Numbered from the stretch's first letter, positions 12,254-27,504 are shown. The stretch is 64,000 nucleotides of DNA from Holacanthus passer (GCA_025331565.1 JAFREQ010000069.1:124001-188000), one strand, 5' to 3'. Notes: a model not told the origin generated them from the sequence alone. Program-made: numbers and translations.

Positions 12254-14648
12254 TTTATTCCATTTCCTACTTTCCATATCTTACATTAGAAAAAGTTATT
12301 TACAATAAATGTTTCAAAACGCCATAAAGTTGACATGGTCAAGGTAACGCCTCTGATACACAGCCTGCTTCACTCACTCACTTTACAAACCTGGTGCAGT
12401 TCTACAGAAAGCTAAGAACAAGGGCAAACCAACTAATATGAGCTGAAAATAATCAGCTGACCAAAAAACCTCTGTCGTCAGTAAAGATGTGAGTTTGTCT
12501 CACGGTGGTCGGCTCTCACTGGAATGACTGTCACTTTCAAAGAAGAACTAATGTATTTATTGCTGACTTGTTACAGAAGCAATAATGTGGCGCGTACCGT
12601 TGGGAGGGACGAAGAGGTGACCAGGTGATGAGATTTCTGGCTGTTCAATCTCTTGTCTCTCTTGAACCTCATTAAAGGCACAGTTTGTCTTTTTTTTTTT
12701 TTTTTTTTTTTTTTACAATTGGTTACACAAATTTCGATACTATGTGCATTTTTCAAAAGCAGTCAATATAAACAGTAACTTTTCATTGCTTTTACACAAA
12801 ATGTATGCTGTTTCACTCAAATCTCCTTGGATTTACACATCTTGCACATCTAAAACCTCAAAAAATAAAACTGCATTTAATTCCTGGATGACCTCTGAAA
12901 AACTGGTGCCAGGTGAGAAAAGGGGGCAAGAGAGGACAGAAGGTGTGATCTCAATGACAACTTGTAGTCAGATACAGAATGGTTCACTTGCGCTGCTCTA
13001 CTGTGTATCTATATATGTGGCAGCAAACACCTAAAAGCTGCTTCAGAGACAATAGCGATACATCTTGTAATGCTACACTGTTAGTGTTATTTAAGGTCAA
13101 TGCATTCTGAGTGATGAAGATTTGTTACGGTGCAACTGTGAAGAGGTATGAGAAACTGAGCTCAGTATAGAGAAATGCATGTAACCAATTGTGAAAACTG
13201 TAACAAGACAGAACAGGAAGGCTGCCAGGTTCCGGAGAGTTGTTCACAAAATATGTTCTATGAATAATACAATTCCTTCGTTTGCACTATTTTGCTGGAG
13301 GTCACTGAGAGAAGCATATATATATTACTAGAGTCAGAGTATTGCCCTCAGTCTGAACTATGCTGTGTTTCACAATGTATTTTTGCAGCAATGTTTTTTC
13401 ATCAGTTTCTTAAAAAAGCTGAGCCGACATGATCTTGATGTTTTTCTGTCCATAATGTAAGCTTAATTGGTATCTAACTACTTACTGCTGGTAACACTTG
13501 TTTGCCTTAACTATAGAACACTTAAGTTTGGGACTGAGCTGAGACCTACAAAGCCTGGACAAACCCCACAGAAAGTGCAGTACCCACTAGCTGCAGACAA
13601 AATAAGCAGCTGAGAAGTACCTCTGTGTTGGGAACAAATGTGATACAATTACTGCTTTTTTTGGAGTAAGAACACAAGTTGATGGTGGGAAACATAAAGA
13701 TGCTCTTGGTTTGTGCTGTCCTTAATGCAACAGAGGCACACACCAAAGAAGGACTGGACTTTGGCTTTATGTCAGATCAGAAGACAATACTTTTTTGTAG
13801 CTGTCAAACTGTGAATGTTGTATTTCAGTGGCTGCCTCCATCTAGGCATGCAGCCGTTGCAGAATCTGTCTCTTTCACAGAACTGAAGGCTAGTTGGCTG
13901 AACCTGCACCTCTTTCCTGAATCGCCAGCAGAGGCTTCATCATTTATCCCAGACACAGCAAAGACATGAAAACTGCTTCACAGTGATGTGAGGAAACTGG
14001 AGACCACAAACAACTCACTGGTTGGGACCTTTAAATTTGAACAAAAGTAGGCCACGTTTCTCGCTGCACTTTGAGGAGTCTGAACAATGTAACAGCACTG
14101 TTGACCCATTTTGACACCAGCGTCCACAACTGGTCAGAGAAACTAGTAGTAGTAGTAGCCGTTAAGAAGCAGACCCTCACAGCTTCATTTGTAGGACTAC
14201 AATTTCCAACTACATCTGCAAACAGAGTGCACAGATCATGAGACAAACCTAAAATGCACGACTTGACAGCTGACACAGCCTCTGTCCTCAGTCCCCACTG
14301 TGGCTCACTGCACTGTTTGAGGGTGGCATGATATGAGTCAATTTTCTATGTAAGAGATATTGGGAAGAGGTAAAGTTATGATTCATTTCATTCAGATAGA
14401 TACTGTATGTATAAAATTACAACCCAGTGTACACATGCTCACACACAAACATTTTAGGCACAGATACAAAGAAAACCGTCATCTGTCAAAGGCAGAGACT
14501 CCTCTCTGCTCGAGGAAATGGGGAGGTGAAGGTTCAGATTCTAATGTTCAGTTCAGATTGACAGTGCTGGATGTTCCAGAGACTGATGGGAGAAAGCAAC
14601 CTCCAGCCATTCCAACCATATATATAGTCTGTTGTGTGTTGGGATCCT
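12254..14648 (-). other. tm9sf2: Possible tm9sf2 3' untranslated region
   Basis: Downstream of the tm9sf2 stop on the - strand there is no other gene for about 2 kb. AATAAA hexamers on the - strand occur at 12556-12561 and 12254-12259. These would give a 3'UTR of about 2.1 to 2.4 kb. The hexamers are the only evidence. Confidence 0.35.
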
Positions 14649-17600
14649 TCAGTCCACTTTGACCACACTGTAGATCTTGGTAACAAACCAAAAACAGGCA
14701 AAGAAGCCAATTGTACCTGAGGACAGAGAAAACAGACCTTTAATTAGAGCTACATTAAATAAAGCTTTCCCCATGCACAAAGTCAGAGTAATATGATATA
14801 GATGAATGTGATGTTGTGGAGTAGTAGGTCACCACAAATGACTCAATATTAGTGTTTGAAATGTCAAGACACAACAAGATGTACAGTTCCATATATTACA
14901 GCTGTTCTTTGACCTCAGCTGACCTGATCAAGGCTAGTCTAATATGTTTCACGCTTTATTAACCTGGGCCAGATGAACAAATCTCTGTGTAGATTCATGT
15001 TTAAAACTCTCTCTTTCCTCTGACTTACAAAGCTGCATGTACGCATGATTCTGTTTTATAAATCTCAAACAACCGGGGGCACGTGCATGAGCCACATTTC
15101 CACTCCCACAGTTAATCATAAACGGATGAAGAAATGCCCTTAATCATCCCTTTGTGTCAAAGTGCACTTTTACCAACTGTATTGCATCAACAAGGTTCTC
15201 AGACAGTGCTGGTGAATGATGGTGGTATCTCAATGGTCATTATTTCAAAACAGAACAGTGATTCATTTATGACACTCATATTTAAACTTTACAAAGTGCT
15301 TCACAATTGAGAATAAAATGAAAGGATCACTAACAAAGGGAAATAATGCCTCAAATCTAAATAAAACAAATGATGAAATTCATCACTCATAAATGACTAA
15401 TGAAAATCAAGTTTATAAAGGTGCTATTGATTGAAAATTTACAATCAGTGAAATTGGCAAACAACCTAAACAATGTTTTACTTTTAGATCATGTGTATGT
15501 AATGGTGTATGCATGGTTTTTGTGTGTACTAGTTGTTTATACATCTGGCCTCAAGTTTAAGGAAATGAACATCAGCAGTCAGAGTTAAAGCTGCTCAACA
15601 TGTTTTGGCAGGACCACAGCAAAGCGGGGCCAAAGTCTGTCCCAGACTTACTGAGTGAGTTACAAGACTGGCAGTGAGATTTCTAGTGATTCATTAATTG
15701 CTACTTACATTCCTCAGATAGGCACAAACATCACACCAAATAGGCAACTGTTTGCTATCACATTCACCATATTAACTTCAGTGAAACTGGACAGTCCACT
15801 GCTTTTGTTCTAACCCGTTTATGTGAGTGATCTTACCGTTGTATTTTTGGCCATGGTCGTCAAGAGTTCAAGATAACCCATCTGTGGAGTACGGCTTATG
15901 TAGTCCTAGGCTAAGGTTGTAGACATCCCATATTCACAGTTGCAACCACTGTTACTCAGGGTTAATGAAACTTTAAGACCCTATATTGGGCCAACATTTA
16001 TACAAGACATAGTGTCAAAGTGTCAAATTGGGACATTTCCCCATTGTCTCTATAAAATTGGAAAAGTGACAACTCCTATCACTGTGGGTCTTCTAACACT
16101 GCTGTGAGGGTGTCGACAGATACGTGAACCCGGAGCCAACAGTTGTGCACTCTTTCAACTGTAAAAATGCATGAAGTCTATAGAAATAAACTAGATTTGA
16201 TTCCCTCTCCCATCAACCCTCTCTTCTATTTTATACACCTACCGGTGAATAAGAAAAAGATGAGAGCCATGATCATGGTGTATCCAAAGTACAGGATGGT
16301 GCTGGCCAGCCCAGTGATTTGCAGCTTAGAGAAGAAGTAATGAATGGCATAGACCAGGAAATAGACAGCAGTGAAGCCGCTGGTCAGGAAGGAACGCCAC
16401 TGCCAATGGTAGTCCTGTGAAGTGGAGAGACACAGGCAGAGTTGAAGTGGAAGAGAAGAAACACACAGTTTTGTGAATTTAGACCCTGGCAGACAGGGTT
16501 AAAAGAGTGGCCCCGGTCACACAGCCTGCTTTCCAAAGCCAAATGGATTGCTGGTCAATGCTAGTGAGTATTAAATAAGAACAAAGTCAAAATCAAACAC
16601 AAACAAATCAGACTATTATCACTATTATCAGACTTCTGCTGCTCCTAAGCCTACGGGACTGGGCTCAGTCCTCAGGAGCACACAGACTATACAGAAATTC
16701 TAGGTTTTTCATAAACTTCTCTTCTCTTCCTGGATATTGTATTTATTGGGAAGCTGTTCTGCAATATGCATCTTCAGACTTCATGTTAATAAATGTAATA
16801 AAATGAAAGAAACTGCAGATAAATTCTAGATTTTAAATCGTAAATGGCCTTCTTTAGATGCAGACGGATTATGTTTCCATATTGTTTCCTTCATAACATT
16901 TTTCATTATTCTTATTTCAGCATTAAACTCCATTGTCCCTCAGTCCAGAGAGATGCTGTGGAACACCTGTGAACTTACTGGGCACATTTTTTCCTGCTGC
17001 AATGGTATAATTAGTGATAACTGTACTTTTATACATACAGTAAATATATTCATTTTTTAAACAAATGATTAAACAAAAGATACTGCATAATGGACAAAAC
17101 AGCTGTTGTTAACATCATTACTAAAATGTTGTATAAATATAATCCCTGTACATAAAGATGACAATGTTGAAAGGTACTGCATCGATCGCGCTGTTCACCT
17201 CAGCACATAAGTGGAAGTAGCAGAGCAGGATGGTGGCCTCAGAGCAGGTGATGACCAGGATAATGAAGACAAGGAACAGGAAGCCAAACATGTAGTACAT
17301 CTGATGGGACCTGGAGGACAGGAAGAGACATGTCTGAGTCTGGAAATGGACTGCATTGAATACACTGGATAAAATGCATCCCTGATTGGAAATGGTCCAC
17401 CTGCCACCATATTTGGTAAACACTGACAATACTGACAGAAAAAAAGAACAACAATAAAAATAACATCTATCTCTATCTGTCATATTCATTTTAAACTATC
17501 AAAATCAGTTTCTGGTTAGGTAAGAAACAGCCCATGCAGCGGCAGAATTGTGTTCTTTATATCCTGAATGGCTAGTTTTAATACCTGTTCTTGTGTTTCA

Positions 17601-17914
17601 GCTTTAAGAGGTCTTAAGAGGTCATGAGTTGTGTCACCATTTGGACTGATTCTCAGCTGTCACTTTTCATTCATGTAGCAAAAACTGAACTTGTAAGATG
17701 TATTCTGACTTTCTATGAATAATTACAGCCAAACCTTTTTCTGCATTCTCACCAGATTGAGTTTAGTATGAAGAATAGCTGAATAAATATACATCCAAAT
17801 GGCAGAATTCCTCCCATGACGATACCAGGGAATGGCTTTGTGTAGAATGACTGCTCTGGGATCTGACGAGGAATCTGATTGGTCCGCACTGGGTGCTCAA
17901 TACCCTTCAGTCAC

Positions 17915-18011
<97 letters not shown>

Positions 18012-21000
18012 TTTTAACGTGAACAAAAATAGACAGTCTGTACATTCTGTTGATATACTTAAATTAGTTAGAGGGAAGGAAAAATGAAATCATCATGTTG
18101 ATGAAAAAGAACATGACAACACAATGCCTGGGAACCACCACTTCACTTATTATTGCAGTAGTCACATTTGGTTCTTGCTTTCGTTACTTAAGTACCTAGT
18201 GTACATTATAGCGTAGTCTTTCTACAGACCACCACTGGCATGATATGTGTACCAACAATTATGGAATGTATTAGGTATGAATGGGTGTACAGTATGTGGG
18301 TTTATGTTTACTTACTGCCTTCTTGAAGCCAAAGTATGCTCCTATGAAGGTAAGCGGCACTGAGATACAGAACCAAAGGGCCAATATGGCTACCAGGGTC
18401 CCAAATGGCATGGCTGCTGAAGACCCTTCACCCCACAGGATCAAGTTCATCACAAAGAAGTCTGCAAACACCACCCTGAGCCAAGACAGAAAAGATGTGA
18501 GATGAGTGAGAGAATGGAATCAAGTGGTTGTGTCTTTGTTATGTAATAAACTTTGACCGTGATGTTGTGTCCATTATTATGTTCAGTGGTTGAGCCAGCC
18601 AAAACAGTCTTACCCAGGACAAAGGAAGGCTGTCAGCAGAACGTTAGTCTTCCACTTCTCTCCACCAAAAGCTGACAATTAACCAAACACAAAGACAAAG
18701 GAGAAAAGGATTTTTAGAAATCAAGTCAAACTGAAAATCTGTCACGTCAATTATTCTCATTTACTGTTTGCTGTTTATAACTATTCGCATGAGTTAAACG
18801 TCCACATGTCCTGTGGAGAATGCAGTATTTACAATGAGTAGGGTTTTGAGCATGAATGTGCTCAGCAAATTGAATTACGACAGCTGCAAATATAAATAAT
18901 AACATTAATAAACTTGTGCAATTGATGATTTAATAAGACATTCTGGATCTCCTTCAGAACACAAAATATTGACGGGCTAATTCACAATAGGTCTGCATGG
19001 TATTTGTGGCTGTTAAACCTGCACAAATAAGACAAAAAGAAACCAATCAGGTCTGGAAAAAATCAAAGCAGCTGCAAAGGGTGAATGTCACCTGAAACTG
19101 CACTGCCAAGCAAATGTGCTATTTGCACATATTTGAATTAGGTAACATGCAACATTGGTTCCTTTCTATGCAAATTACCCTCGTTGCAAGAAAAAAAAAA
19201 AGTCCAACTCACAAACATCAGCAAGTGTTTGCACACTAAAATTTTGGAAAACAGTAAAAGTAAATGAGAGCAAATCCTCTATATCTATTAATCCTTATGT
19301 TACATTTAATGACTGCCTATTAAATCAGGGATTTGTCATGTGTTCAGCAGCCACTTCTCAAGAAATTCTGTGTCCACGCCAACCTCGGTTCAGAGTGAAA
19401 AGTAGCACTGTCACTGCTATTACTTTGGCCACAAATTACATGGTATCTGCTGTTGACAAAAGGAAATTGTATGAATAAAAAATAAACAAATTAGAAGTCA
19501 GCACATTGGGCCTGACTTTGGGCTGAAAGACTCAGGGCCATGGACAGCTCCATTCAAACCCAGTCAGTTTTAAAGGATGCAGTGACAGGATGCAAAGACA
19601 GTTATGACATTTTGAAAATACATGAGAAAAAAGCCTATTATACAAATGAAAAAAAACTATTACTTCTTCCCTTTCCCTCATTTATCAAAAATTGGCCTCT
19701 GTTACTCGCCTTCGGGAGGTTTGGATGGAGGTGGCACTCTGGCAAGCCCCTCCTGACAAGACGTCTGGCTCAGACTGACTCTCAACCCTAAAAACCAATG
19801 CACTAGCCTCAAGTGCAGCAGCAATTCAAACCATGACCGCTGTCATTTTGCTCTGGCTGGCCTGCATTTGGGATCATAAGCTGGAGATGTTCTGTTCAAG
19901 CCTGCCAGAGCACCTGGCTATTGGCCTAAGTTCCTCACACATTGCTCACAGTTCAGTTGTTAGACCTTTAAATGGAAACCATATTTTTTTCACATTTGTT
20001 TTTGCTGTTAGACATAGAGGTTGGCCAGTCCCTTCATAATTCACAGGCACTGGGTGGAATGTTCAAACTTGATGGGCGTGTTTGCTCTGTAATATCATTA
20101 GCTCAGGGGCAGATAGCAACTGCAAGTGATGTGATTTTCATGGTGCTATCAGTGGCTGCAACCCATTCTTTGCTACTTTGCCCTAAAAATTCCTATGTGA
20201 TTACTCAATAATCAACAAAATACTGGATTATGAAAATAATCTCGTTCTTTTTCTCCCTCCAACATAAAACACTGTTTTCTTTCTCACTCACATTTGTAGA
20301 GGCGCGCAGCCACATATCCAGCAGGAGTTCCCAGAAGAACCCAGAGAACTACAGCACATGTCATCAGAGCCCCACGGTTCGCTGGAGAGAGGAACCCTAG
20401 ACAGGCAAAGACTGGAAAGGGGGGAGACTCCTTTATTACATGTTACACATTTGAAGTTAATGATTTTTTAGGCTGATACCAATACTGATATTTGAGAGTT
20501 TTAAAAAGTCTGATTATGAAATATTGGATTTTTACTGCGGTCCTGAAGTGCAAAACAAAACAAAACCTAAAACACAGCATTTTAAAAAACACATTTCAGA
20601 AAATGGAGAAGGTAAGTACAACAATTCTTGGTCATGATCGGACAGAACTCAAATCAATGCAGAGTTTTAATCGAGATTGGTCAGTGATACTTGAAAGAAG
20701 GAAACTTTAAGTATCCCACAAATATGCTGATGTGTTTTCAAAAATGTTGTCTTTCTGGTTTTGCTGTTGTTTTTTCTAAAATGCTTTTGTGTCTTCTGAT
20801 GTGTTAATATGTTAAAATGTTGGTTTTGGTTCTATTGTGTTTTCTAAAAAAGTTTGTGCTTTCTAAGATGTTGTAATGTTTTCTGTAATGCTGTGTTCTC
20901 CACTCAGGGCCACTGTACACTTTTCCAACATAAAGATCAGGCACCATAAGGTGGTTTTGGTTTGGCATCTATGACCATTTTTACGCCTACTAAAAAATCA

Positions 21001-23897
21001 TGAAGATAGTAAAGACGTACAAAGGGTGACAAAGGTCATAATGAAGATCTGGGTTCCAGAGCCGAGGAAAACCGACAGCAGCATTCCCTTCCTGGGAGGC
21101 CGGAAAACATCCCCATGGACCAACTTCCACCCAAACTCCTCCTGGGCATCCTCCTGGAGAACAAAAGAGATGAGCAGATATGATGAGAACAACACAGCTT
21201 GATCCCTAATGTCCACCAGACACAGCTGTGACACCTAACAGTAATGCCTTGACTGCCATGTTTCATGTGATAGTATATATAGCTGTAGTTAAGTTAGTTA
21301 ACTGTTGTAACTATGAACTTAGAACTAGTGGCAATTTTCTGACCACAGCTCCATCTCAGCTCAAACGTGTTCCCATCAGCCACAGAGACAGGTGCTCACC
21401 ACAGAGTCCATCTGATTGTATCTGGCGATGTCCTTATGCAGAGTCCGCAGCATGATCATGGCTACCATTCCAGACAGGAACAACACAATCACCAATGAGT
21501 TCATTATGCTGGGGAGAAAAAAAACAAAGCTTGATTAGTTATCATTGTATAACCCATTTGTCCAATTACTTTCACATTAATTCATGCGGCATCAGTTTTT
21601 TGATGGTGGATTGTCTCAGCTGAGACTGTTCAGCTGACAGACACCAGGATTGAGCAATGGTTGAACAAATCATGATGACACTGTGGGACAGACACAATTA
21701 ATGTTTGACATGAATGGGATTTTTAAACCAAAATAATGATGACTGCTGTTTAAAGTCTGCCCCAAACTATAAGCCCGCTACAGCTGAAAACTGCCCCCCA
21801 TATAGAACAGGACCGACTCCTGTGGGATGGTGGGACAGTTACACAGCGCTGTCATGGTCAACACTGGACAGAAAAAAACAAGCCTCAAGAATGGAGGAAA
21901 GACAGGAGAAATCACATGACATATTCCTTCATACACTCCTGCTGTTTGAAATCCAGTAGAGTTTGCTCTGCCATGTGTGTACGTGTGATATACAAAGCAA
22001 AGAAGGCCCTTATCGGTCATTCAGTCTTGTGCCTTGGATCAGTAGTTACTGTGCCTGTGTCAACAGCTTTTACTGTTATTGAACTTCCAAACACCACTGA
22101 CAGTGGAGTCGTGAACATGGGCTCAACCTTCAAAACAACTGAACCTTCTTGCACAAATATTTGTATTCACAAATTAGGCCCAGCATTAATTTCATATCAC
22201 TGTATGTCTGTGTGTGTTTGAGTCTTACCTGAACCACTGGATATTGGTGTGAGGCATTGACTCCAGGATGTAGTCCCATCTAGATGCCCATCGAATATTC
22301 TTGTCTTCCTACAAACACACACACACACAGTTCACTGTTCATGCAGCTACATTCATTTTTATTCTAATAAATTCATCAGTGCAATTTGCTGGGTAAGGTG
22401 GGTAATTGGTATAAAAATCACATATTAACTTGATATTGTTGTATGTAGTTAAAAATGATCTGTTTTAACCACAATCAGGGCACCTAACACCTACAAATCT
22501 GTATCATATGATCTGATGGAAGATGTTCTAATAATAGAGCACTGTTTTGCCAAAGGTGGCCTGCATATGCTCTATTCTGGTGTGGGTGCATGGCGCACAA
22601 TGCTACTCTGCACTGGTGACCTAGTATTTTTCTGGGCTGCCAGTTTGGTATCTTGGTTACTCGCTGTGTGTGAGTGTGAGGAGAGGAGCACTGCAACCTT
22701 GGTTCCAAGAATGAGTGTGTCACTCAATGCAGGCCCACAGTGAAGTGCATCTATGTTCTGTAATATTTTGGTGACTTTATTAGGTCAGGGCACACCCACA
22801 CCACATGTGCATTAAGAGAGCCTGACCACAAAGTGACCAAAAGTACGTTTGGCACACATGCTGGAAATGTGAATGTGAGACACACTGTGCCACAGGGTTC
22901 ACAAAAAAAAGACACCTTAATGTGAGTATTGCTTCCACCAGACCATGACACTGTAATGTGTTGAATGAAGATGTGAAACAAAACAAAAATTAAACACAAC
23001 AAGATGATACTATTGTACTAACCACAAAGCTGACAGAGTAAGTGTATGGGATCTTGAACACTCCTGTTTGTTTGTTTTTCAGGAACTTTGGCCCTCCAGA
23101 ACAATCAGGGCTGTCATCATTAGGGTTTTCATAACTAAAAAGACAGAGAGACATAAGAAATAGCTTTCAGATCAAAGTCCACCAATATCTAATTTACACA
23201 TTAAGATCTGATCGTAATGCTGGCAGAACCTATGACATTAATTAATATCACACTATTCCACTAACCAGTGGATTGCATGATTTTCATACCAGGACACAGC
23301 ACCAACTTTTTGCATCCACAAAAAGTTCTTCAGTTGGCCAAAATGTAAAAACACCCCAAACAACATACTAAGCTAAAAACTGAGATCGACATTTTGAAGA
23401 GACAGCTCCATATTAGCTAAAACTGTCATTCCTCACCTTTTGGGTTCAATCTTGGCAGCAACCAATCGTGCTCCGAGTTGTTCGTGCTCAACAATGTGGT
23501 AATGGATGGTAATGTCCACGTGGTTAAAAATGTAAAAGGCATCCTTTTCATTAAAGTTAGACTGGAAAACAAAACCGAGACACAAATGTTCAAAGCACAG
23601 ACAGAGTAATAATGTGTTATTACAGTTACAGTTATGTGTAGGATATGAACCATTCTAATTCATAATAAATGATGTGTAGGCAGAGATGTTCAGACCACAA
23701 ATATTTGTCCAAATTTTGATGATATTGTTAAAGAGGACTTTGTTTGTGTCCATGTCTGACCCACTCACATTGACCATGCAGGCATCTTTGGGTCGGCCAG
23801 CTTCTGTGACGTAACAGCCAATAGGGAAACCAGGATTACAGAACTTTTGTCCATCTTCAACATCATAGCACCAGGTGACCGGCATGTTATCCACAAT

Positions 23898-23931
<34 letters not shown>

Positions 23932-26900
23932 ATTTCAGAGGACATTACATTGACATTCATTTCCTGAAGACTTACCATAACCATAAGCACTACTTGCCTA
24001 ATCCTCAGTCTAACCCTTACCTTAAACTCACCCCCAACCTTAACCCAAGTCTTCACTCTAAAATGTAATGAATAATGTTATGGGGAAGTTAGGTTATGAA
24101 TTACATTATTGTGTTTTATCCCCAAAAGAAAGGCAAGTCCACACAATGAAGTTTTGTTCAATGAACACAGGGTTCTGTAAAGACATGTTTCTGTGCTACT
24201 TTAGTTTTTAGTTTAGTACTAGTGGGACTAATAAAGAAATAAAGGAATATCTTAGTTTATGTACATGTAGGTGCATTTTTTACGTCACTTTATGATATGT
24301 GTATGTGAATCATACGTACCAGTGATGCTGGTAGTTGAGTAACATGCCTTTCTTGAGAAAGTCCAGTTTGGCTTTGTCTGATGGGTTGCTGGTGTCGTAG
24401 GTTTTGGTACACACCTTCTGACACACGGCAGGTTTCTTAAACTCAAACTGACACACAGGACACACGGTTAGTATGTGCAATGTAACAACTGGGTTTTTGA
24501 TTGTTTGCCAACATTGACATGAACATGCATCATTCTTCAGTGTGCAAATTCTACAATAAAACAAACTAATTTTATTTGTTATTTAAAAAATGAAGCATCA
24601 ATCCTGTCAAATTAAAAACCTTTCCCTTGCCCATGTAAAATACAACACACAGACTAAGAATTAGTCTCTGTCTGGGTCAGTCAGTCCCCTTATAGATACA
24701 CATCATTTGAGTTAACTTATAGCCAAAATATGTTCCACACTATTGCACTCAAGAGTTTCTGCCTGAAGAACACAAATATGTTCAAACACAATCTGCTACA
24801 CATTTAAATGTTTAAGTAATGATGCTGAGGTTCTGCACTGACCCTCGCTCACCTGTAGGATTATGTTATGTAAATTACTTGCCTTTCCATATTTAGGTTA
24901 AGAAATACATACACACACTGTTGGTGACGTCAGGACAGAACTCAATGAAAAAGACTTTCCAAGGACAAAGACTTTAGACATGATCACTGTAACCAGTTGT
25001 TACTATTCAAGGAATAACTCCCAACATTCCCTCCTAAAGCAGAAACTTTTTATCAAGAATTTACAGCCCCTAAAATGATATCATGTTCAAAAATCATGGC
25101 AACATTTACAGTGTTGTTTTCAGCACTGTTTATCATAATAGCCAGTTCACATGCTTAACAATAATCGAATCATAATGGGCAACATCACACTGTTTGCATG
25201 AGTATAATGTATAATGACAGTTAAGCACATCTCCCATTTAATCTGTTTATTCAGGGATTTTTTAGCCTGTACACAACCTCTTCAAACTATATACATAGTT
25301 GTGACTGCATGTGACACAACTATCTAATTCCTTAACACATACCAAAGATGTTTCACTCTGAAGAGGCCTTGTTCTGTCCCTTCCACTGGTTTAGAATTTA
25401 GGAATCCTCTATGCTCTGTAATGAAGCTACTATTGTTATGTGCATTCAGAAAAAGCAGAGTGTGTCTGCACACTGAATTATAGCTCCCAAAGTTCATTTG
25501 AAAGGCAGCCTTTTAGACCTAACTAAGTCTTCAACATGCAAATACTGAACATGAGATGGGGGGATTTGTCCTCTCTCTTCCAATATGTTCTAGGCAGTGC
25601 GGTCTATTGAATCTTGTAGAGTTTTGTGTGTCATTTTGGGTGATTTTTGTGATAAGTTTCTGGAACTATTTGTTTTTTAACAATGTGACCCTAATACAGA
25701 GCTATAATCCAGTGCCTAGATACTCTGCTTTTTCCTTTATTGTAGAGCTGCAACTATTAGTTGACTAACTGATTAGTCAATTGACAGAAAAATAATTGCC
25801 TACCATCTTGAAAATTGATCAATCATTATATAATATATATAATGCAAATATGGAGATTTCCTGCTTTTCCTGACTGACAACAGAAAAAAATTAAAGACAT
25901 CACCTTGAACTTTGAGAAACTGGGATGGGTGTTTTTGCTATTTTCTGAAATGTTTTAGACCTAAAGCAAATGATCAATCAATTAATCAAGAAAATAATGG
26001 ACAGATTAATCGATAATAGAAATAATTGTTAGTTGCAGCCCTACTTTACTAAATCTGCTTTTCTGTACCTGGCCTAAATATAGGATCGCATCTGCAAACA
26101 ACTACCCTCTGTGTCTATTTTGTGCATGTAAACATATCCACTGAAACATCTTTGTGTGTATGTGTGTTACCTTGTATGGTGAGGGTTCGATCCTCTCCCC
26201 AAAAAGAACCTGGCCCAGATTCTCTGATGGGCGTTTCATTGTTTTCTCCGAGCAGAAGTCAAACCTGCACAGAAAGGAGGTGGCTGTTCAAAGTGATTGA
26301 GGCAGAATACATTCAACTGCACAACCTCTTTATTTCCCATTATACACTGCATTCAGTAACTTTTTATCTGGGCCAAAGGTTTATCAGCTACTAATGTCCT
26401 GTGACTCTATTTTTAAACCTAAAACACTGTCATGCCAGCAGTGAGGGTGATGTCACAGTGTTGTGTATGCTCTAAATGATAGATACATTAGTACAGGTAC
26501 ATGGAAATTCCTTGACTCTAACTGAAGGTAGACACCACTTAAATGAAATGAGACAACTGATGCTGCATTATTGTCAATGGGCTATTTTGACATCATTTGA
26601 TGAGTGAGAATGTTCTTGAATGCAGATACCATTTTCAGGAAAAAAAAACAATTCATAAATCATTAACTTCATATTTGCATTTTAACATTTTTAATAGAGA
26701 GACCATAGACTCATCCACAAATTCATGGGGTTCAAGGGGTAAACTTATTTTTGAACACTTTTTATGAATTTAAATTGAATTTTTCCACAAACTAAGAGAA
26801 CTGTTCAATTTAATGAATATTTACCTAAAATCAACTTTGGCTTTAAACTGCAACAATGACAAATGTTGAATACTTTTAGACAAAAATCGCACACAGAGAA

Positions 26901-27473
26901 GCAGGATGTGCAGCCTAAAGGAATAAGACAAAAGGGGATGACAATGAAACGACACAGACACATTTGTGCAGTGCTACTTACACAGTATATTCATAAGGCA
27001 GAACAGACTCCACTGAATCCAGCCTGTTCACAAACAGCTCAATGGTCGACTAGAAAAAACAAAGCAGACAGACACATATTAGAAGGACAGTAGGAATGCT
27101 CCAATCAGGCTTTCTTTTTTCATCTTAAATACTGATCTGTGATTGGTTGATATTCCTTTTTCCACCTTGTGGACTTTGTTATGACATTTTGTAAAAGTCA
27201 ACAGCAGTGTGTGTTTTCCAGAAACAATGCTCTGGATTGTTCAGAGTTTGTAATTTGGATGACCTGACCCAGAAGTGTATTTTTCTATTGAACTGTGTTC
27301 AATAAATGCAAGTGGCTCACTTTCTTAACAGAAATGACTAAATCATGAAAAGGTCCGTGGGAGTAAATACTTTTCTAGCCCCCTCACTGACTCTCTGTCT
27401 GTCTCTCTGTCTGTCTGTCTCTCTGTCTGTCTAGCTCTGTCTGTCTGTCTGTCTGTCTGACTCTCTCTGGCTC

Positions 27474-27504
<31 letters not shown>

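Larger units (their letters stand above)
10660..14648. other. Intergenic interval between convergent pcca and tm9sf2
   Basis: AT-rich DNA between two tail-to-tail genes. It holds an (ATTC)n tract at about 10913-10933, a LINE fragment near 10965-11200, a T run at about 12690-12714 and a possible tm9sf2 3'UTR at the right end. Short open frames here show no recognisable protein and look like chance. Confidence 0.6.
14649..21153 (-). other. tm9sf2: tm9sf2 multi-span membrane domain exons
   Basis: Exons 10 to 17 encode the remaining hydrophobic spans, including GMLLSVFLGSGTQIFIMTFV, ALMTCAVVLWVLLGTPAGYV, VVFADFFVMNLILWGEG, TLVAILALWFCISVPLTFIG, GILPFGCIFIQLFFILNSIW, MFGFLFLVFIILVITCSEAT, FLVYAIHYFFSKLQITG and the last span ending in TKIYSVVKVD. 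Spacing and order match the nonaspanin family. Confidence 0.88.

Noticed and set aside
17832..18087. Open frames with Arg-Glu repeats
   Set aside because: They translate the (GA)n microsatellite and adjoining exon antisense.
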